Below the pieces are notes generated by a model. That model worked only from the letters and a program-made list of their open reading frames with translations, made no database searches and had not been told where the DNA came from. A stretch of 64,000 bases of DNA from Isoetes taiwanensis (Eukaryota > Streptophyta > Lycopodiopsida > Isoetales > Isoetaceae), in assembly GCA_021234155.1 (NCBI GenBank), contig JAJEKV010000004.1, positions 15,493,059 through 15,557,058 on the forward strand, given 5' to 3'. Made by a program: the position numbers and the translations under genes. How positions within the stretch are numbered: position 1 is the stretch's first letter; each line of letters starts with the position of its first letter. Below, piece by piece: positions 20,651 to 32,664 of the stretch.

Positions 20651-20900
20651 AGAAATTAGTGGAGCGTAAGAGAAATTAGTGGAGCGGCGGGGAGGCAAGG
20701 AGCGACAAAAGAAATTAGTGGATCAGACAAGAAATTAGTGGAATTTTACAGGAAATTAGTGGAGATAGCCGGGGGAGGAGGCAAGGAGCGCATAAGAGGC
20801 GGACAAGAGGGGAAAGAGGCAAAGAAGGACAAAGAAGCGGATAAAGGCAAGGAGCAAACAAGATGCAAAGACAATGATAGGATGGTGAAGGCATAGATGC
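20651..20900. repeat. Purine-rich repeat with five AAATTAGTGGA units
   Basis: Five copies of (G)AAATTAGTGGA lie between about 20,653 and 20,763. They are followed by GGCAAGGAGC / GGACAAGAGG units. It lies directly upstream of the minus-strand ORF, as does the 13,975-14,240 repeat for its paralogue. Confidence 0.75.
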
Positions 20901-22034
20901 CTATTTAAAGAGAAATCAGGTATATATGCCATTATCATGAAAGTACCATACAAGTATGTATATAATCCAATAATTTCTATGTATATACGATCAATAATTT
21001 GAATATATAACCATACCATCAATAATTTTGGTGGGTATAAATATACATCAAATTGCCTTAAAGCAACATTGGCCATGTGGCCTCCTCCAGTCACAGGCGT
21101 GATTCCATCACCGCAAGATGAATCACTTAAAACTTTAAGCGGTGTCATGAAGAAGAAATACCAATGGGCTTGGATGACCATGCCGCTCTCAATCCCTCGC
21201 TATTATCCCGATCCCTTGATGTTATCATCCATCTAATATGGAATAGAGAGCATCAAATGTACATGATAGAAAAAGAAATTTTGGGGTGCTCGTGACAATG
21301 ACTCGAAGAGTCCCCTAAATCAATACTTGTCATCCGGATCATATTGTCAATACTTATTTGAAGAGTTCATGATCGTGTATTTTGTACATTATGCTCGTAT
21401 ATATAACCAATAATGCCGCTTCTGAGTGCATGTCAATAATTTTGTTCGATATAAGTACGGCTCCATTCATTCAATGGAGAAGGCGTCCATTTGCTATGTG
21501 TCTCGGCTTGGTTATTCTTATTACGAGGGGGTCTACCTTCCCTATAGACTCCATTACTTGCACTATGAAATATAATGATCTTTATAGATGTTCTCAGAGG
21601 GGTATCCCCCTTGATTCCTGGCTGGAAGGGGTAGCAGAGGGTCGAAATCATTCTTCCAACGGGGTTTATCGTGTTGTTATCCACCTTCGCCGGCTTCGGG
21701 CGTCACGTCTATGAGATTAATCGCATCACTCAACTTATTTTTTGCTCATGATGATCCCGATTGCGAATGATCTTACGCATTTATGTATGCTATGCCTCTT
21801 ATATGAGTTCTAAATTGCATTTACTAGAATATTTCAGACATTCTCTAGTTATAAGTATGTAACCATAAGAGATAGAAACATATGATCCATCTATTTACCG
21901 CACATTTTTCAATTTGGAAAGCTCTTGGCCATTTTCCTTACATGTAGATTCTAAATTTGGATAAGCATAATTATTGTGTGTAGTCACGGTCTTGAGAAAT
22001 TGCACACTTCAAAGGCGTTGGGCGCTATTTTTGG
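20901..22034. other. Unassigned stretch
   Basis: A minus-strand frame (21,181-20,756) overlaps the repeat and is hydrophobic by composition. The other frames are short. No family seen. The stretch from 21,440 to 21,715 is open on both strands and may be an old coding remnant. Confidence 0.4.
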
Positions 22035-22172
22035 CTGGTGGTGGCGGCGGTGCGAAATAGACCTTCCCACAGAATGTGGAATAGTCATTTTCGCACCGTG
22101 GCCACGGTGCGAATATTAGTTAGTTGTAAGCACAGACAACACGGTCTTCGCGACCGTGGGTGGCCGCAGTCA
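22035..22172. repeat. Palindromic repeat cluster P4 (three copies, two variants)
   Basis: 22,035-22,058 is a degenerate half (GGTGGCGGCGGTGCGAAAT). 22,088-22,114 is a perfect palindrome with core TCGCACCGTGGCCACGGTGC. 22,147-22,172 starts a second variant (TTCGCGACCGTGGGTGGCCG). The cluster lies just beyond the 3' end of the minus-strand gene that stops at 22,278. Confidence 0.85.
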
Positions 22173-22277
22173 CAAAGTAAAATAGAAGCGTAAAACAAAT
22201 TAAAATGAAACCGAAGTTTATGTTCGATATAACAAGAATAGAGATTTCAAACAAGTCTTTGCATTAATTGACAATGG

Positions 22278-25200
22278 TTACAACTTCATTTTCTTAGAAA
22301 CATGTAAGTCATCGGACACTTCGACTTCTTCCAATTCGGACTCCTGCAGACCAGCATCCAACAGGTACATAAGGCGAGGAATCTGGGGCTCCCTCTCTTC
22401 CCAAGTCAGTCAAATTGTAGCCTTATCCACATAGGACAAGGCCAATGCAAACTCTCTTGGCAGCCATAGAATACATACTAAAGCCACCAAAAATATGCGT
22501 GGCGATATCTCCTAACGACCACTACTCGTCCGAATTGGCGGATAATGGGATGTGATTACCAATCAACGAGAGGGCCTTGAGTTTCAAGACCTCTTACGGT
22601 CCATATGGGCTGTACTTAGAATGGAACACAACGATCTCTCCTTTATAAAGGTAGCCCATATAGTGGACGATACTTGCATCTCGCCACGGGTAAACTCTGT
22701 CATAATCTCAAGCAAAAATCGTCCACAAAATCTCTCCCGCGCAATAAACAATCGTTCTTAGGCACTTAACAAAATAAGCAAACTTATGGTAGCTTACCTC
22801 CACTTCATCGAGGATGCAATAACCTCTTTGGTAGAAATGTTGATGGATGACCTTGAAGAGCTTGATTCGGGCTCTTTTATACTTGTTTTGCACTATCCTT
22901 TTTAGCTTTCGATGTACTTCGCCTCGAACTTTACTTCGAGACTTCCTTCAAGCCCATTTACGCCATCTCGAACTCTATCAAAAGCATTCTCGGGGAGCTA
23001 TTGAAGTTCCATCATAAGTTAAGAGATCGTCGCGGGTCCCTAGGCACTTCCGCTCGAAGTCAATGAAGTCGTCTAGACCAACAACGAAAAGCATAGATTT
23101 GTCCAAGGACCTCATCTTCCCTCAAACCAGTAATGGAAGATATATCGTGGAGAAGAAGATAGTCCTTCCCTCCTATGTTAAGCGGCAAGGCTTCCGTGAC
23201 ACCCCATCTATCAAGATTCTCTTCATGCTTTCGTCTACGTCTTCATCCTCGTCCTCGTCGAGCTTTTCCACCAGTTCCTTCTCTTTTCTGCATCAAATAC
23301 CTCCTCTACAGGTGGTGAGGTTACGCAATAGCCTTCACGTGGTTCTTCCCTATCTGTTGGTGGAACCAGGTATATATCATGTAAGTAGCAAACATGATGT
23401 CAAGCTGGATATAAATTATCCTTCCCATCCTTCTCACATAAGTCGGTGGCGAGTCTCTTGAGCGACCTTCGAACCTTATCTTGGTCACCTTTGGGAAAAA
23501 GCTTCAAAAGGACTTTAGACTCAATACAATCTTCGGTCGAGGGAGAAGGGGCGCTTGATTTACGCCGCGGCCATGAAAACCATGAATGATCTCTTGACCA
23601 TACACGTCCTTTGTGTTTGTTAGCCTCGGAGATTATATCTACCGTTAGGGTAGAAGTTATTGTAGACTACGATTGGCGTCTACCAGGATTTTCATTTGTT
23701 GGCGAACTCATCACGGGTGTGTGAGATGCGACACGCTTCCTTCCGACGATCTACGGTCATACCATGCACAGGAACTGTTCCCCAAGCTTTCTCGACCTGC
23801 CGTTTGACATTGTGGAATTTGCGCCTCCTTTAGTGCAATAAAAACCTGATCGCCTAAAAGTAAGTGCACAACGGTGGCGGGTATGAAACTAAAATGTCTT
23901 AAGTGTCCCGACGAGAAATATATGCGACCGTGGCGGTCTTGAAAACAAATATAAACCCCAAAGACAACAATAAGGTATTCGCGACCGCGGTAGCCCGCGG
24001 TCGATATTTTTAAAAAAAGAAGGCCAAATTTATGTTAGCGCAAAACATACTACACCGGGGTAGCCCGGTGCTTAAACTACACAACACGACTACGAACTCC
24101 ACATATTTCGCATACGGTGGCCCGCGGTGCTATCTTTGCAAAAGGATATAAGTTATTGGCAAACAACAACGGGATTTGAACCCAAAGAACACCATTGTTA
24201 TTTATTTGTTTAAGCTGTTTTTCACTTAAAGAAAGTACAACGGGAGGCATATAGAGCTTTGTTGTATACAATTCTTCCCTACGTTTTCCTACCTTGACAC
24301 CATCCACCAAAAATGGAAGGCGTTTAAGTCACATTCGATTCCAAAATAATTCTTACATCAAATAAAGACCATGCTTCTTCGACTTTTAAAGTTTTAAACA
24401 ATTGACCACTTTTGAAGATAGCAATGTCAATGACCGCAGAATGGATACCATCAGCATCGTCTTGTTCTCTTTGGAACCCGTCCATCTGCTTCCTTCTTTT
24501 ACTTTCCTCCATCTTACGTATTTGAAGGTAATGTAAACTGTTTGCTTTTCGAATACAATACCTGATTCGAGCGCTTTCTTTCTTTATCGCCTTTGTACCT
24601 TCTCAACTCCTTCATGCAGGAGGCGGGATGACCATTCATCACATAAAATGTCATCCGAAACAACCAATGACAATCACTTACGGTAAACATTTTTGAAGTC
24701 TTCTTGACATTCTCGACATTCTTAAACAAGGTAATAAACATATCGATGGGTACATTTACTTTCACGTGTCCATTGACTCCACCTTTCTCCTTCAAAAGCG
24801 AAAATTTCCGTGACAATTTCAGCTTGGCAAAAACAGAGAACTGGAATCCATTGGGCGGGAACAAAAAATTTGTGATAATGGGGCAATGGTAAGTCCACAA
24901 TTTTGCCTTTCGAGGATAATACTCATATTTTAAGAACCAAATCCCCCTTTCCCTTGTTGCACTACATTTTGACCTTCAAAAGCAAGGATCCAATATCATA
25001 ATAGAAAGCACGGAAGATGCTTGTGATAGAACTTCGATGGTTCAGTCCGACATCGAAAATCTGAGCTACGAGATACCGTAAAACCCAATTAGTTGATTTC
25101 TTCAAAATATAATGAATGACGGATTAAGCACGGATATAATGAAACTCACACCGCGCTAAGCTCGGAGAAATTACGCCGAGATCTTATCTTTTTCTTTTCT

Positions 25201-25430
25201 CATGTCCGCGGTGTGTATAGGTGTCGACCTTGATATATACTTCCCCTCTCACCTCGAACCAGAACAACAATAGCCTTCAATGGCTTGAAATAACATTTCT
25301 CCCGCCTTTGATCACCCGATGAGGACCCTCGAAAGTGTGATCCGGATTGTCACGAAGCTCCCAAGAAATATATTGAAGCAACGAAATCGTTCTCAATTTG
25401 GATAGAGGTAATCGCCATCCTGAAATGAAC
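22278..25430 (-). pseudogene. Unrecognised frame-broken gene, minus strand
   Basis: The clearest part is the C-terminus: from about 22,460 to the TAA at 22,278 one frame reads EFALALSYVDKAT, then LTWEEREPQIPRLMYLLDAG, then an acidic SELEEVEVSDD and KKMKL. Further upstream are KYKRARIKLFKVIHQHFYQR (22,890-22,830), YMGYLYKGEIVVFHSKYSP (near 22,640), an acidic KLDEDEDEDVDE stretch (near 23,250), a block with FRMTFYVMNGHPASC (24,900-24,514) and LLQYISWELRDNPDHTFEG (near 25,370). Many frame breaks separate them, and palindrome cluster P5 lies inside the interval, so this may be two genes. No domain recognised. The transposon context is inferred from the shared palindromes. Confidence 0.4.
23868..24135. 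repeat. Palindromic repeat cluster P5 (variant form)
   Basis: Copies lie at about 23,868-23,882 (half), 23,921-23,940 (GCGACCGTGGCGGTC), 23,977-24,009 (TTCGCGACCGCGGTAGCCCG followed by CGGTCG), 24,052-24,072 (CACCGGGGTAGCCCGGTG) and 24,105-24,135 (TTTCGCATACGGTGGCCCGC). Each keeps two-fold symmetry around a GG(C/T)-centred core while the sequence shifts from GCACCGTGG to GCGACCGCGG. Confidence 0.75.
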
Positions 25431-25446
25431 CGGCAAATTAATTAGA

Positions 25447-27192
25447 TCAAACGGTCACGAATCGGATGAGCTCATGAGAACTAGAAGGATTGAAAGCATT
25501 AGCAAACCTGGATGGAGAGCGAAAAAGAAGAGCCGTTGAGGAAGGGGAGGGGTACTTATAGACACCCCAACATTTGGGCAGAATAGTGGGGAAATAATTT
25601 GTAATTATTACTTCCTTGCCAGGTAGGTAAGGATAATGCCGAACCACGTACCTTGACGACACGGCATGGGAAGGGAGGCATGGATGAAGAAAAGCCCCGT
25701 ACCCCGGGATTCTCATTGCCGCGATTTCCATCTTTGGCATCGAGCTTGGGACAATAAGTGAACCCAAAAAAACTCTAATGCATCTGTAAATGCATAGGCT
25801 TAACACGTATGCTGGATATGGAACCAGTGTATGTTTTCTCTAAATTTAGTTTAAATATTTATTGTAGTAGATAGACCATAATATTATTATTTGAACTATG
25901 AAGTTTCCCTAATGGCATGATAGCCAGATTATTTGTTAGCCATTATTATTTGAATTATGAAGTTGGCCTGATGCATGAACTATTTAATGGCATGTCTGAT
26001 GCAAGCTATGAAGTTCAAATGCACTTTTATTCTCTAAATATTCCAGGGTTCGTTTTATTTTAATGTCACCCTCACAATGACTTTAATTTTTGATCTACTT
26101 GCTTATTATACATTGTATCATAGAAATGCCCATTTAAACATATCTACGACATCATTACAATTCGGGCCCAAATATATTTTTAATACAACACATATAACAT
26201 ATATGACACATATAATATAACTAAGGAGTCTACTTCGTTAATCAATTCTTAGGGCCCCGAAGGGGCCCAAAATGTTTTGGGTTAACACACAAACCATTAC
26301 ATCCAACACTCTAAAATTAAATCCCCCTTCAAACCCCCTTTGGTTTGGGTGCATATTCACACGGGGGGTGACTCTGGGCAGCGAGAGCTGTTGGATAGGC
26401 ATATCCACCCCTTATTCCTTAATCTACACCGTACACAAAGTTCCTCATTTGTGGGGTATGGATGTATGGAATTTGCTATACTGTATAACAAGATTTGCAA
26501 AATACTCTAAGATTGGAGGTAATATACTAAGATTTGAGGTAATATACTACATGGTGTTGATTTTGTGTTAATAAACCATGAAATGCCATACAACGGACCG
26601 CTAAAATTCCTCCAATGGACCATTAAATGCTCAATAAGATAGATAGATAGATAGTATTTTAAACATGTGGTGTCGTGCGATTATCTGATCGCAGCAATCT
26701 CCACCGTTAAATCAACATCTTGGCAGAGTAGGTTATTTCTGATAATCCATCGCTCCTGAGTGATTATCAAGTCCATGAAAGAGATTGAGGAGATTATCAG
26801 ATCCATGGTGATAATCGCCTCCACCGGATATTTAAGGGAGGCCAACCCTCCCCTCTCGGTGATTATGGCAAATAACCCTCTCGGCCTGCCAGCCTCGGGA
26901 GTTATCTGCCATAATCATCCCAAGAGGAGGGTTATCCTCCTCTTCTCCACTTTATGATGGGCAAAAATGGGCAGAAAAGGGCATGCTTGAATAAAAAAGG
27001 GTGGACAAGGGCAGTATTTGGAAAAAGGGCACCCCACCCTACATCACCACGAGCTTTAAGTATGGGATAAAATATGAATTATAGGTGGAAGGTGCTTCTT
27101 TTGTACAACTCACACTCCAAGGTCCTTCCCATGTCTAAAAGTCCATGCATCGTCTGTAGCACCATAAGTATTTTCTAGTTAACAAGATCTCC
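25447..27192. other. Spacer; no gene, includes TAGA microsatellite and a foldback
   Basis: The minus frame 25,806-25,447 could be leader sequence of the gene to its left but carries no domain. From 25,860 to 26,640 the DNA is AT-rich. A (TAGA)n tract lies at 26,637-26,654. Confidence 0.5.
26830..26945. repeat. Imperfect foldback with 8-nt loop
   Basis: The left arm GGTGATTATGGCAAATAACC continuing to CTCTCGG (26,858-26,884) pairs with 26,893-26,920, which ends GCCATAATCATCC. The loop is CCTGCCAG. Pairing extends outward through AACCCTCC / GGAGGGTT toward 26,830 and 26,945. Surrounding DNA repeats GATTATC several times. It may be a small MITE, but no target duplication was found. Confidence 0.6.
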
Positions 27193-27708
27193 GTGTCTAG
27201 GACAAAGGAAACATGCACATGGTTGGACCTCATATGTTTATTTTGCAAGCCAATGTCCTGCAAAATCACTAGATATTTTTGGAATTGCAAGCCTCTTCCT
27301 CCAAAGTCACTAATATTGCATCCTAGATCTTGGACCCAGTTAGAGGAAAAGTACATGGAACTTCAAGTTAATAAAACTCACCGACCCATATGTTTTCTTC
27401 CTTGGTGATTCTTTCCGTATTCTACGAGCAACAACTAAAAACAAAGCACATGACTTTATAGTTTTGGAGGCTTCATGTTATGTCATCAAAATAGAATTTT
27501 CTTTTCAGTGAACGCGTCATTTTTGCATTAGTTGGAGGTGTCTGCCTCTACTTGATGTTCCATTTGCATAATATATTTTCGTAACTTGCACAACAATTCT
27601 TCTTATCTTGAATAGCACATTACAAGGTCCGAGGTGTTTGATTTGTAAATTTATGGCCACTTGATTGTAAGGTAAATGGTCGTCTAGATGAAAGCTAGAG
27701 GGCACCAT
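27193..27708. repeat. Dispersed repeat A, copy 2
   Basis: Collinear with 3,273-3,800 over about 520 bp, with numerous substitutions and small indels. Matching landmarks include GGAAACATGCA, GACTTTATAGTT, ATCAAAA..AATTTTCTTTT and TCTAGATG. Unlike copy 1 it is not interrupted by a LINE. Confidence 0.7.
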
Positions 27709-27734
27709 ATTTACATCACGATCTTTGCAAATAT

Positions 27735-27975
27735 CTAAAAAGTGGGTGTTAGGCTTGAGGGTTGGACTTTTTAATTTCCAGTTCACTACTTTGCATGCTT
27801 GAAAAAAATTGGTAGAATTTTTTTTTTTGGGGAATTCTGGTGTGGTGTATTTGAGTTCTAATATATAAGAAATCCGATATACACGTTAATACACCATACA
27901 CCGACAATATATAGGAAATCCAGTATATAGTAACATACACCGTATATCGGAAAACTTTTTGGTTATATATTTTTC
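27735..27975. repeat. Dispersed repeat B, copy 1
   Basis: Similar to 52,930-53,145. Both begin AAGTGGGTGTTA, pass through ATTGGTAGAA and GTATTTGAGTT(C/T)TAATATA, and end near TTTTGGTTATAT. It lies immediately after repeat A copy 2, so A and B may be parts of one larger unit. Confidence 0.65.
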
Positions 27976-28124
27976 AAACCCTGGCTTTAATTTAAGTTGG
28001 ATAAAATATAAAATAAGGGCTGAGGACAATGCAAGTACTTTCAATAAGTAGGCATTTTTGGAAGACTGGATGGACTGAGATTACCGCTCCCGTTATCGCC
28101 ATGTGATGCCAAGTTCCGACTGAT

Positions 28125-30717
28125 ATGGAGCTGATCCGTCGTGTGCCGCCCTTTTTGCTTCTCTTCCTTTCGTTCTTGCCTCAGATACTCTGCAAGACTC
28201 TTCCTCGAGATGGTAAGCATTATTTTTTTCTTTTATGCGGTCTGGCAGATTTACGTTGATCAGTTTTGTTTAGTTTCTTTGGGAAGAAAAACAATAGTGC
28301 AATAAAAATTGTGGGTATCAGATTTAACTATGTTGCTTGATCATTTGTCAACTGGATCTCAATGGAATTTATGCCTGGCAGTGAGAGCTTTGGAGGAGAT
28401 GAGGGCAGCAGGAGGATGGAAGGTAATGTATGCGTGGATTGGGGATGATCCTTGTGGGGAAGGAGATGTGGCATTATGGCCTGGAATCACATGCTCGCCA
28501 CCAAATGAGTTTGGATACCGGGTTGTCATTGAATTGTGAGTGCCTAACCAATGCAGCTCAAATAAAGACCTTAAACAGCATCTTACACATTAACTGATGC
28601 ATACGGAGTAGTGAACCTATGTTGGCTCACTAAGAAAGAACTATATAATGGATTTGATCTTCTTTTTCATGTCTACTGTCTTCTTTTACAGGGAGTTAAC
28701 ACAAGGGTCAATATATGGGCCATTTCCTACATCTGTGACACGTTTGCTGGATCTCCGGAAGCTGTAAGTTTTGAATGAAGCACTAGAAAAAAAAAATGAA
28801 TAGAGAAAATTGCACTACAACGTTGGAAGGATGTAATGTAGATGATCTGATAAATTGCACATAGAATTCTTGCTCTGCCACCATAATCTGCTCCGTTATT
28901 TTGAATTACTATCATCAGTGTTTTGAAGGCAGGCCGGCCTTCGATTCCACGATATATGGGAACTTTGTCACGTAGATATATTGTGGTATCTTTCCCTTCA
29001 CTGGCAAAAAAGATGAACTATTGGGAAGGACTTACCATTGCCAATAGTGTACCATTTAAGGTCTTGAGAGTTAATTCCCAGAGCCAAGCTTGGAGAATGG
29101 ATAACTGAATAGAACTTATTGGCCCTTAACTTGTGCATTTGTGTAATGCTTGTTAAACCTGCATATGACCGAACCTCTGTCAATTATTCTGCAGCGATCT
29201 TCATGGAAACAAGCTTACCGGTGTTCTCCCCCCAGAAATTGGCCTCTTGAAGTCTTTGGAAACCTTGTAAGTTTCTGTCTAGTTTTGTAGACTAGCATAG
29301 ACTTTTGTACCGATGGAAGATAAATTGGATTACGGTACATTAATCAGAAACTTGAGATGGAATAAGCTACAAGATGATATCCCAGCAGAAATAAGTGAGC
29401 TGAAAAACCTCAAAAATCTGTAAGTTATCTATAGATATTTTTTTTTCTCGTTGCCATCACACTTCTGTACATTCAGCATCCTTGTGCTTTTGCAGATTTT
29501 TGAGCTTTAACAGCTTTAAAGGAACCATTCCGAGGGAGCTTGGCAAGCTGACTAAACTTCGTTATCTGTACCTTCACGAGAACAGGTTTATAGGGCAAAT
29601 CCCAGTGGAGCTAGGCACACTACCTGATCTTCATCATCTGTATGTGCATCATATCGTGCTTATATTCAGAATGTGTTGAAGATATAAAGTTCACTTTGCC
29701 TGTGATCTACTTCATGATCATCTTTTCTACCTTTTTGAAAATGTTGTTGGTGCTTGTCAGGGATGTAAGTAATAATCATCTTGTTGGGACCATACGTCAG
29801 TTGATCAGAGCTGAGCAGACGGGAGGAAAGGGTTGTTTTCCTGCTCTACGTAATCTGTAAGTTCTAAACCTTGAAAGGTGTAGTCTTTGCTTATGGAAAT
29901 GTACACTTGGCATGTGCGCTAATACATGTCGAATTTAAGCAGTTACCTAAATGATAATTATTTGGGTGGAGGCATACCAGGCGAGCTTGCAGAGATTAAA
30001 AATCTTGAAATATTGTACGTATGGCAAAAGAACGCTATTCAGTGGTTGAAATGATTTTATTTTGACTTTATCATATGCTCAAGGTATCTGTCCCATAACA
30101 AACTTTCTGGTCCTGTGCCTGAGGCGCTTGCTATGCTGCCAAGATTGACATACCTGTAAGATCTCCCAAAAATCACGCTAAGTTGAAAAAGTAAATATAG
30201 CTTCAAGACGTTTGAATTTTAATTACTTTACAGGTATCTTGATCACAATTCCTTGAATGGGCGAATTCCTCAAGCATTGTATGCGCATCCTTACTTGAAA
30301 GAAATGTAAGCTTTTCCTTTCTGAATAAGTGAAATGCCGGAGAAATTGAAATGTTTTATTCATTTAAAGTAAAAGAGTGATGAGTTTCGTATTACATGCG
30401 GAAAGAACCGAAGCTTTTGGTTCATTCCCGTAAAATGTGGTTTGTTAGCCATCCTTTTTGTGAGGTCAGAGGCTACCGAATTGTCGATTGCATCATCTTT
30501 ACGAGCTAAGGTGGACTTAGGCAGAATAAGCAATATCTGATTTAACAACATATATATGAAACAACATTTTTTTTAATGAGGCACTTTCCTAACAATTTTG
30601 GAACTTCTGTGTGGCTTGAATAACAGGTATATAGAAGGCAACCAATTTCAGGCAAGTGTCAAGCCATTTGGTATTCATAGAACTATGGAAGTTTCAGACA
30701 CAGATTTTATAGTGTGA
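28125..30717 (+). CDS. Secreted plant LRR-family protein, complete 11-exon gene
   Basis: Exons: 28,125-28,212; 28,382-28,535; 28,692-28,763; 29,195-29,266; 29,348-29,419; 29,496-29,639; 29,761-29,856; 29,943-30,014; 30,084-30,155; 30,234-30,305; 30,627-30,717. They sum to 1,005 nt, giving 334 residues and TGA with no frame break; every intron is GT-AG. Residues 1-24 are a signal peptide (MELIRRVPPFLLLFLSFLP). An N-cap follows with WIGDDPCGEGD and the LWPGITC block, then about eight to nine leucine-rich repeats of 24 residues (LxxLxLxxNxLxGxIPxELG), and a C-cap ending EVSDTDFIV. Most LRR exons are exactly 72 nt (one is 144), all phase 2, so each exon is one repeat. Exon 7 is 24 nt longer and adds AEQTGGKG before the second Cys. 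No kinase or membrane segment: probably extracellular or apoplastic, as in the plant 'LRR family protein' group. Ligand unknown. Confidence 0.95.
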
Positions 30718-31500
30718 TAGGTTTTTTTGAAACATATGAACCTCACTCCCATGGCGATATAGCCATGATGCTAAATGTAACTACGTATGTGCAAATCAAT
30801 GATTCAAAGTTATAGAATACTCTTTTGGTCAGCGAGTGGCTTTGCTGTAATCATTTATTTACAGAACAGTAATTACCTCAACTCGCTTTCTACCTGGTAT
30901 TCCCTATGGAGAGTAACACTTTGAATGAGATTTAACCGACTCCAAACACCCATGCAAGATAACTAAACTTTGAACAATTCACTATGCACACCCATTATAT
31001 CATATATCATATGATCCCTCTCTTTTTTATGGCAGAATTATAGTATAAAGCAGCTTCAAGAATTTCAGACTTTGATAATGGCAATGAAACTTGTAAATAG
31101 ATCTCTTGACCAAAAAAAAAAATTCCAAGAATATAACTATCTAGTAACCCAATATGGAAGAATTCCATGGTAGATATGGTCCCATGTGCGTGATTAATAC
31201 ATTGCTCATTGTTTAATTGTTTAATGGAGCAATCCCTATTTTAAAATTTGTAAACATCTGCATAAATGCAAGAAAAAGAGAATACTGATATAGTAAGTAA
31301 GTATTATTTTCCAAGTGAATGTGAAAACATGCACGTTTGGTCGTGCATAAAGTCGAGCAACATGGCAAACCTGCATCGTGTCACGTCTTACTTTTTTTAA
31401 TGTCATATAAAGTGTGATGATGAGATCCATCACAATATAGTACACTTGTGCAATATTAACACATTACGCACTTAGGAGATTTTGTCTTGGATTGTTGAAG
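30718..31500. promoter_or_regulatory. Intergenic region between the LRR gene and the Ole e 1-like gene
   Basis: AT-rich, 783 bp, no coding signal. It must hold the 3' UTR of the LRR gene and the promoter of the next gene, since both are read rightward. I cannot fix a TATA box or polyadenylation site with certainty. Confidence 0.5.
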
Positions 31501-32108
31501 ATGGCACTCAAAAGCAAGGCCACTCTGGCTATAGCCATGATGCTGATGGTTATGCTTGTTGGTGCACTTGCTGATGCTTCTCCTCACGATGATGATAATG
31601 ATGATGATGGTGAAGGGGACGACATATCTGAAACTATTATCCAGGGGTATGTCTACTGCCAAACATGCAGAAACACATGGTCCAGGAGTTTACAAGGTAT
31701 ACAATTTTTGTTGTGGTTTACTTCAATTTCTCCAAATAAAATAAACTATCCCCAATTTTCCACATTCTTAGCTTGTCATAGACCTAACAAGCTACATTTG
31801 CAGGTGCACGGGTGGGTGTTGTGTGCAAGGATAACGATGATAATGTCCGAGCTCTTGGTCATGACTACACTGACCATTCTGGCTTCTACCAAATCAAGCT
31901 TCCTGGCTTTGATGCCAAAGAACATGGAGTTGGTGGTTGCAAAGTTTATCTCATTTCATCTAGAGATTACAATTGCCGTCACGTCACCAATGTTGGTGAT
32001 GGAAAGAACGGTGCTTCCCTTACTTTCCTCTCTACTAACTATCACCAGACATTCTACAAGTCTGGCCCCTTTGCTGCTAAGGTTGATTGTCCCTACAAGC
32101 AGCATTAG
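31501..32108 (+). CDS. Pollen Ole e 1/extensin-like secreted protein, two exons
   Basis: Exon 1 is 31,501-31,696 and exon 2 is 31,804-32,108 (CAAG/GTATAC, TTGCAG/GTGCAC), 501 nt in all, giving 166 residues. The ATG at 31,501 opens a signal peptide (MALKSKATLAIAMMLMVMLV, then GALADA). An acidic spacer DDDNDDDGEGDD follows, and then the Ole e 1 domain: GYVYCQTCRNTWS, GARVGVVCKD, GHDYTDHSGFYQIKLPGF, GGCKVYL, NCRHVT and VDCPYKQH. Six cysteines follow the YC-x2-C plus C / C / C / C pattern of the family, which forms three disulfides. Family members are secreted wall or pollen-tube proteins. The Asp-rich insert after the signal peptide is unusual. An unspliced reading would run on to 226 codons and lose the domain, so the intron is required. 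Confidence 0.93.
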
Positions 32109-32664
32109 GTTCATATACAAAATTGTAATTATCTTAATTGTTTCAAAGGAAACCATTGTCGTTCAGATATGATGATGCATTGTTAAATAAGATGACTCTT
32201 TTTTCCCAATATTGGTTGTGTATTCAATAATATCTGTTGATGCAAAGTTCTCTATCTTAGCAAGTTTTTGGACAAATCTAGAACTAAATAAATCAACGGA
32301 AAATAGATGCAAGCTTGTGAGATATAGACAGTGTCACAATTTTGTCCCTCTACAAGACAGTCTCTTTTCAAATTGCTGTAAGTTTCATCTAATACATTCC
32401 AATTCTATTTTTAAGCACAATCTCCACTATTGACTTGACTTGAACTGAACTGAATTGAATTCCTTTTTGTTTCTTTAAGTACAATCTACTACATTGTATT
32501 CATCTTTATGGGACCAATACAAGAAATACAATATAGTCAGTACTATGTAGGACTTAAAAAATGTTGTGAACAAATGGCAAAGAACATTATATCCCTCTAG
32601 CAGAATAGATATATTTAAGGTTTGGCATCTTTTCAGTATTGGAGCATCCTAGTTTTCATAATCT
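32109..32664. other. 3' flank of the Ole e 1-like gene
   Basis: AT-rich sequence up to the T-run that marks the poly(A) end of minus-strand LINE C. An AATAA-type sequence near 32,185 may serve as polyadenylation signal. No gene. Confidence 0.55.

Noticed and set aside
31492-32172. 226-codon reading across the Ole e 1-like gene
   Set aside because: It reads through a canonical intron in the wrong frame and loses the domain; its first codon is not ATG.
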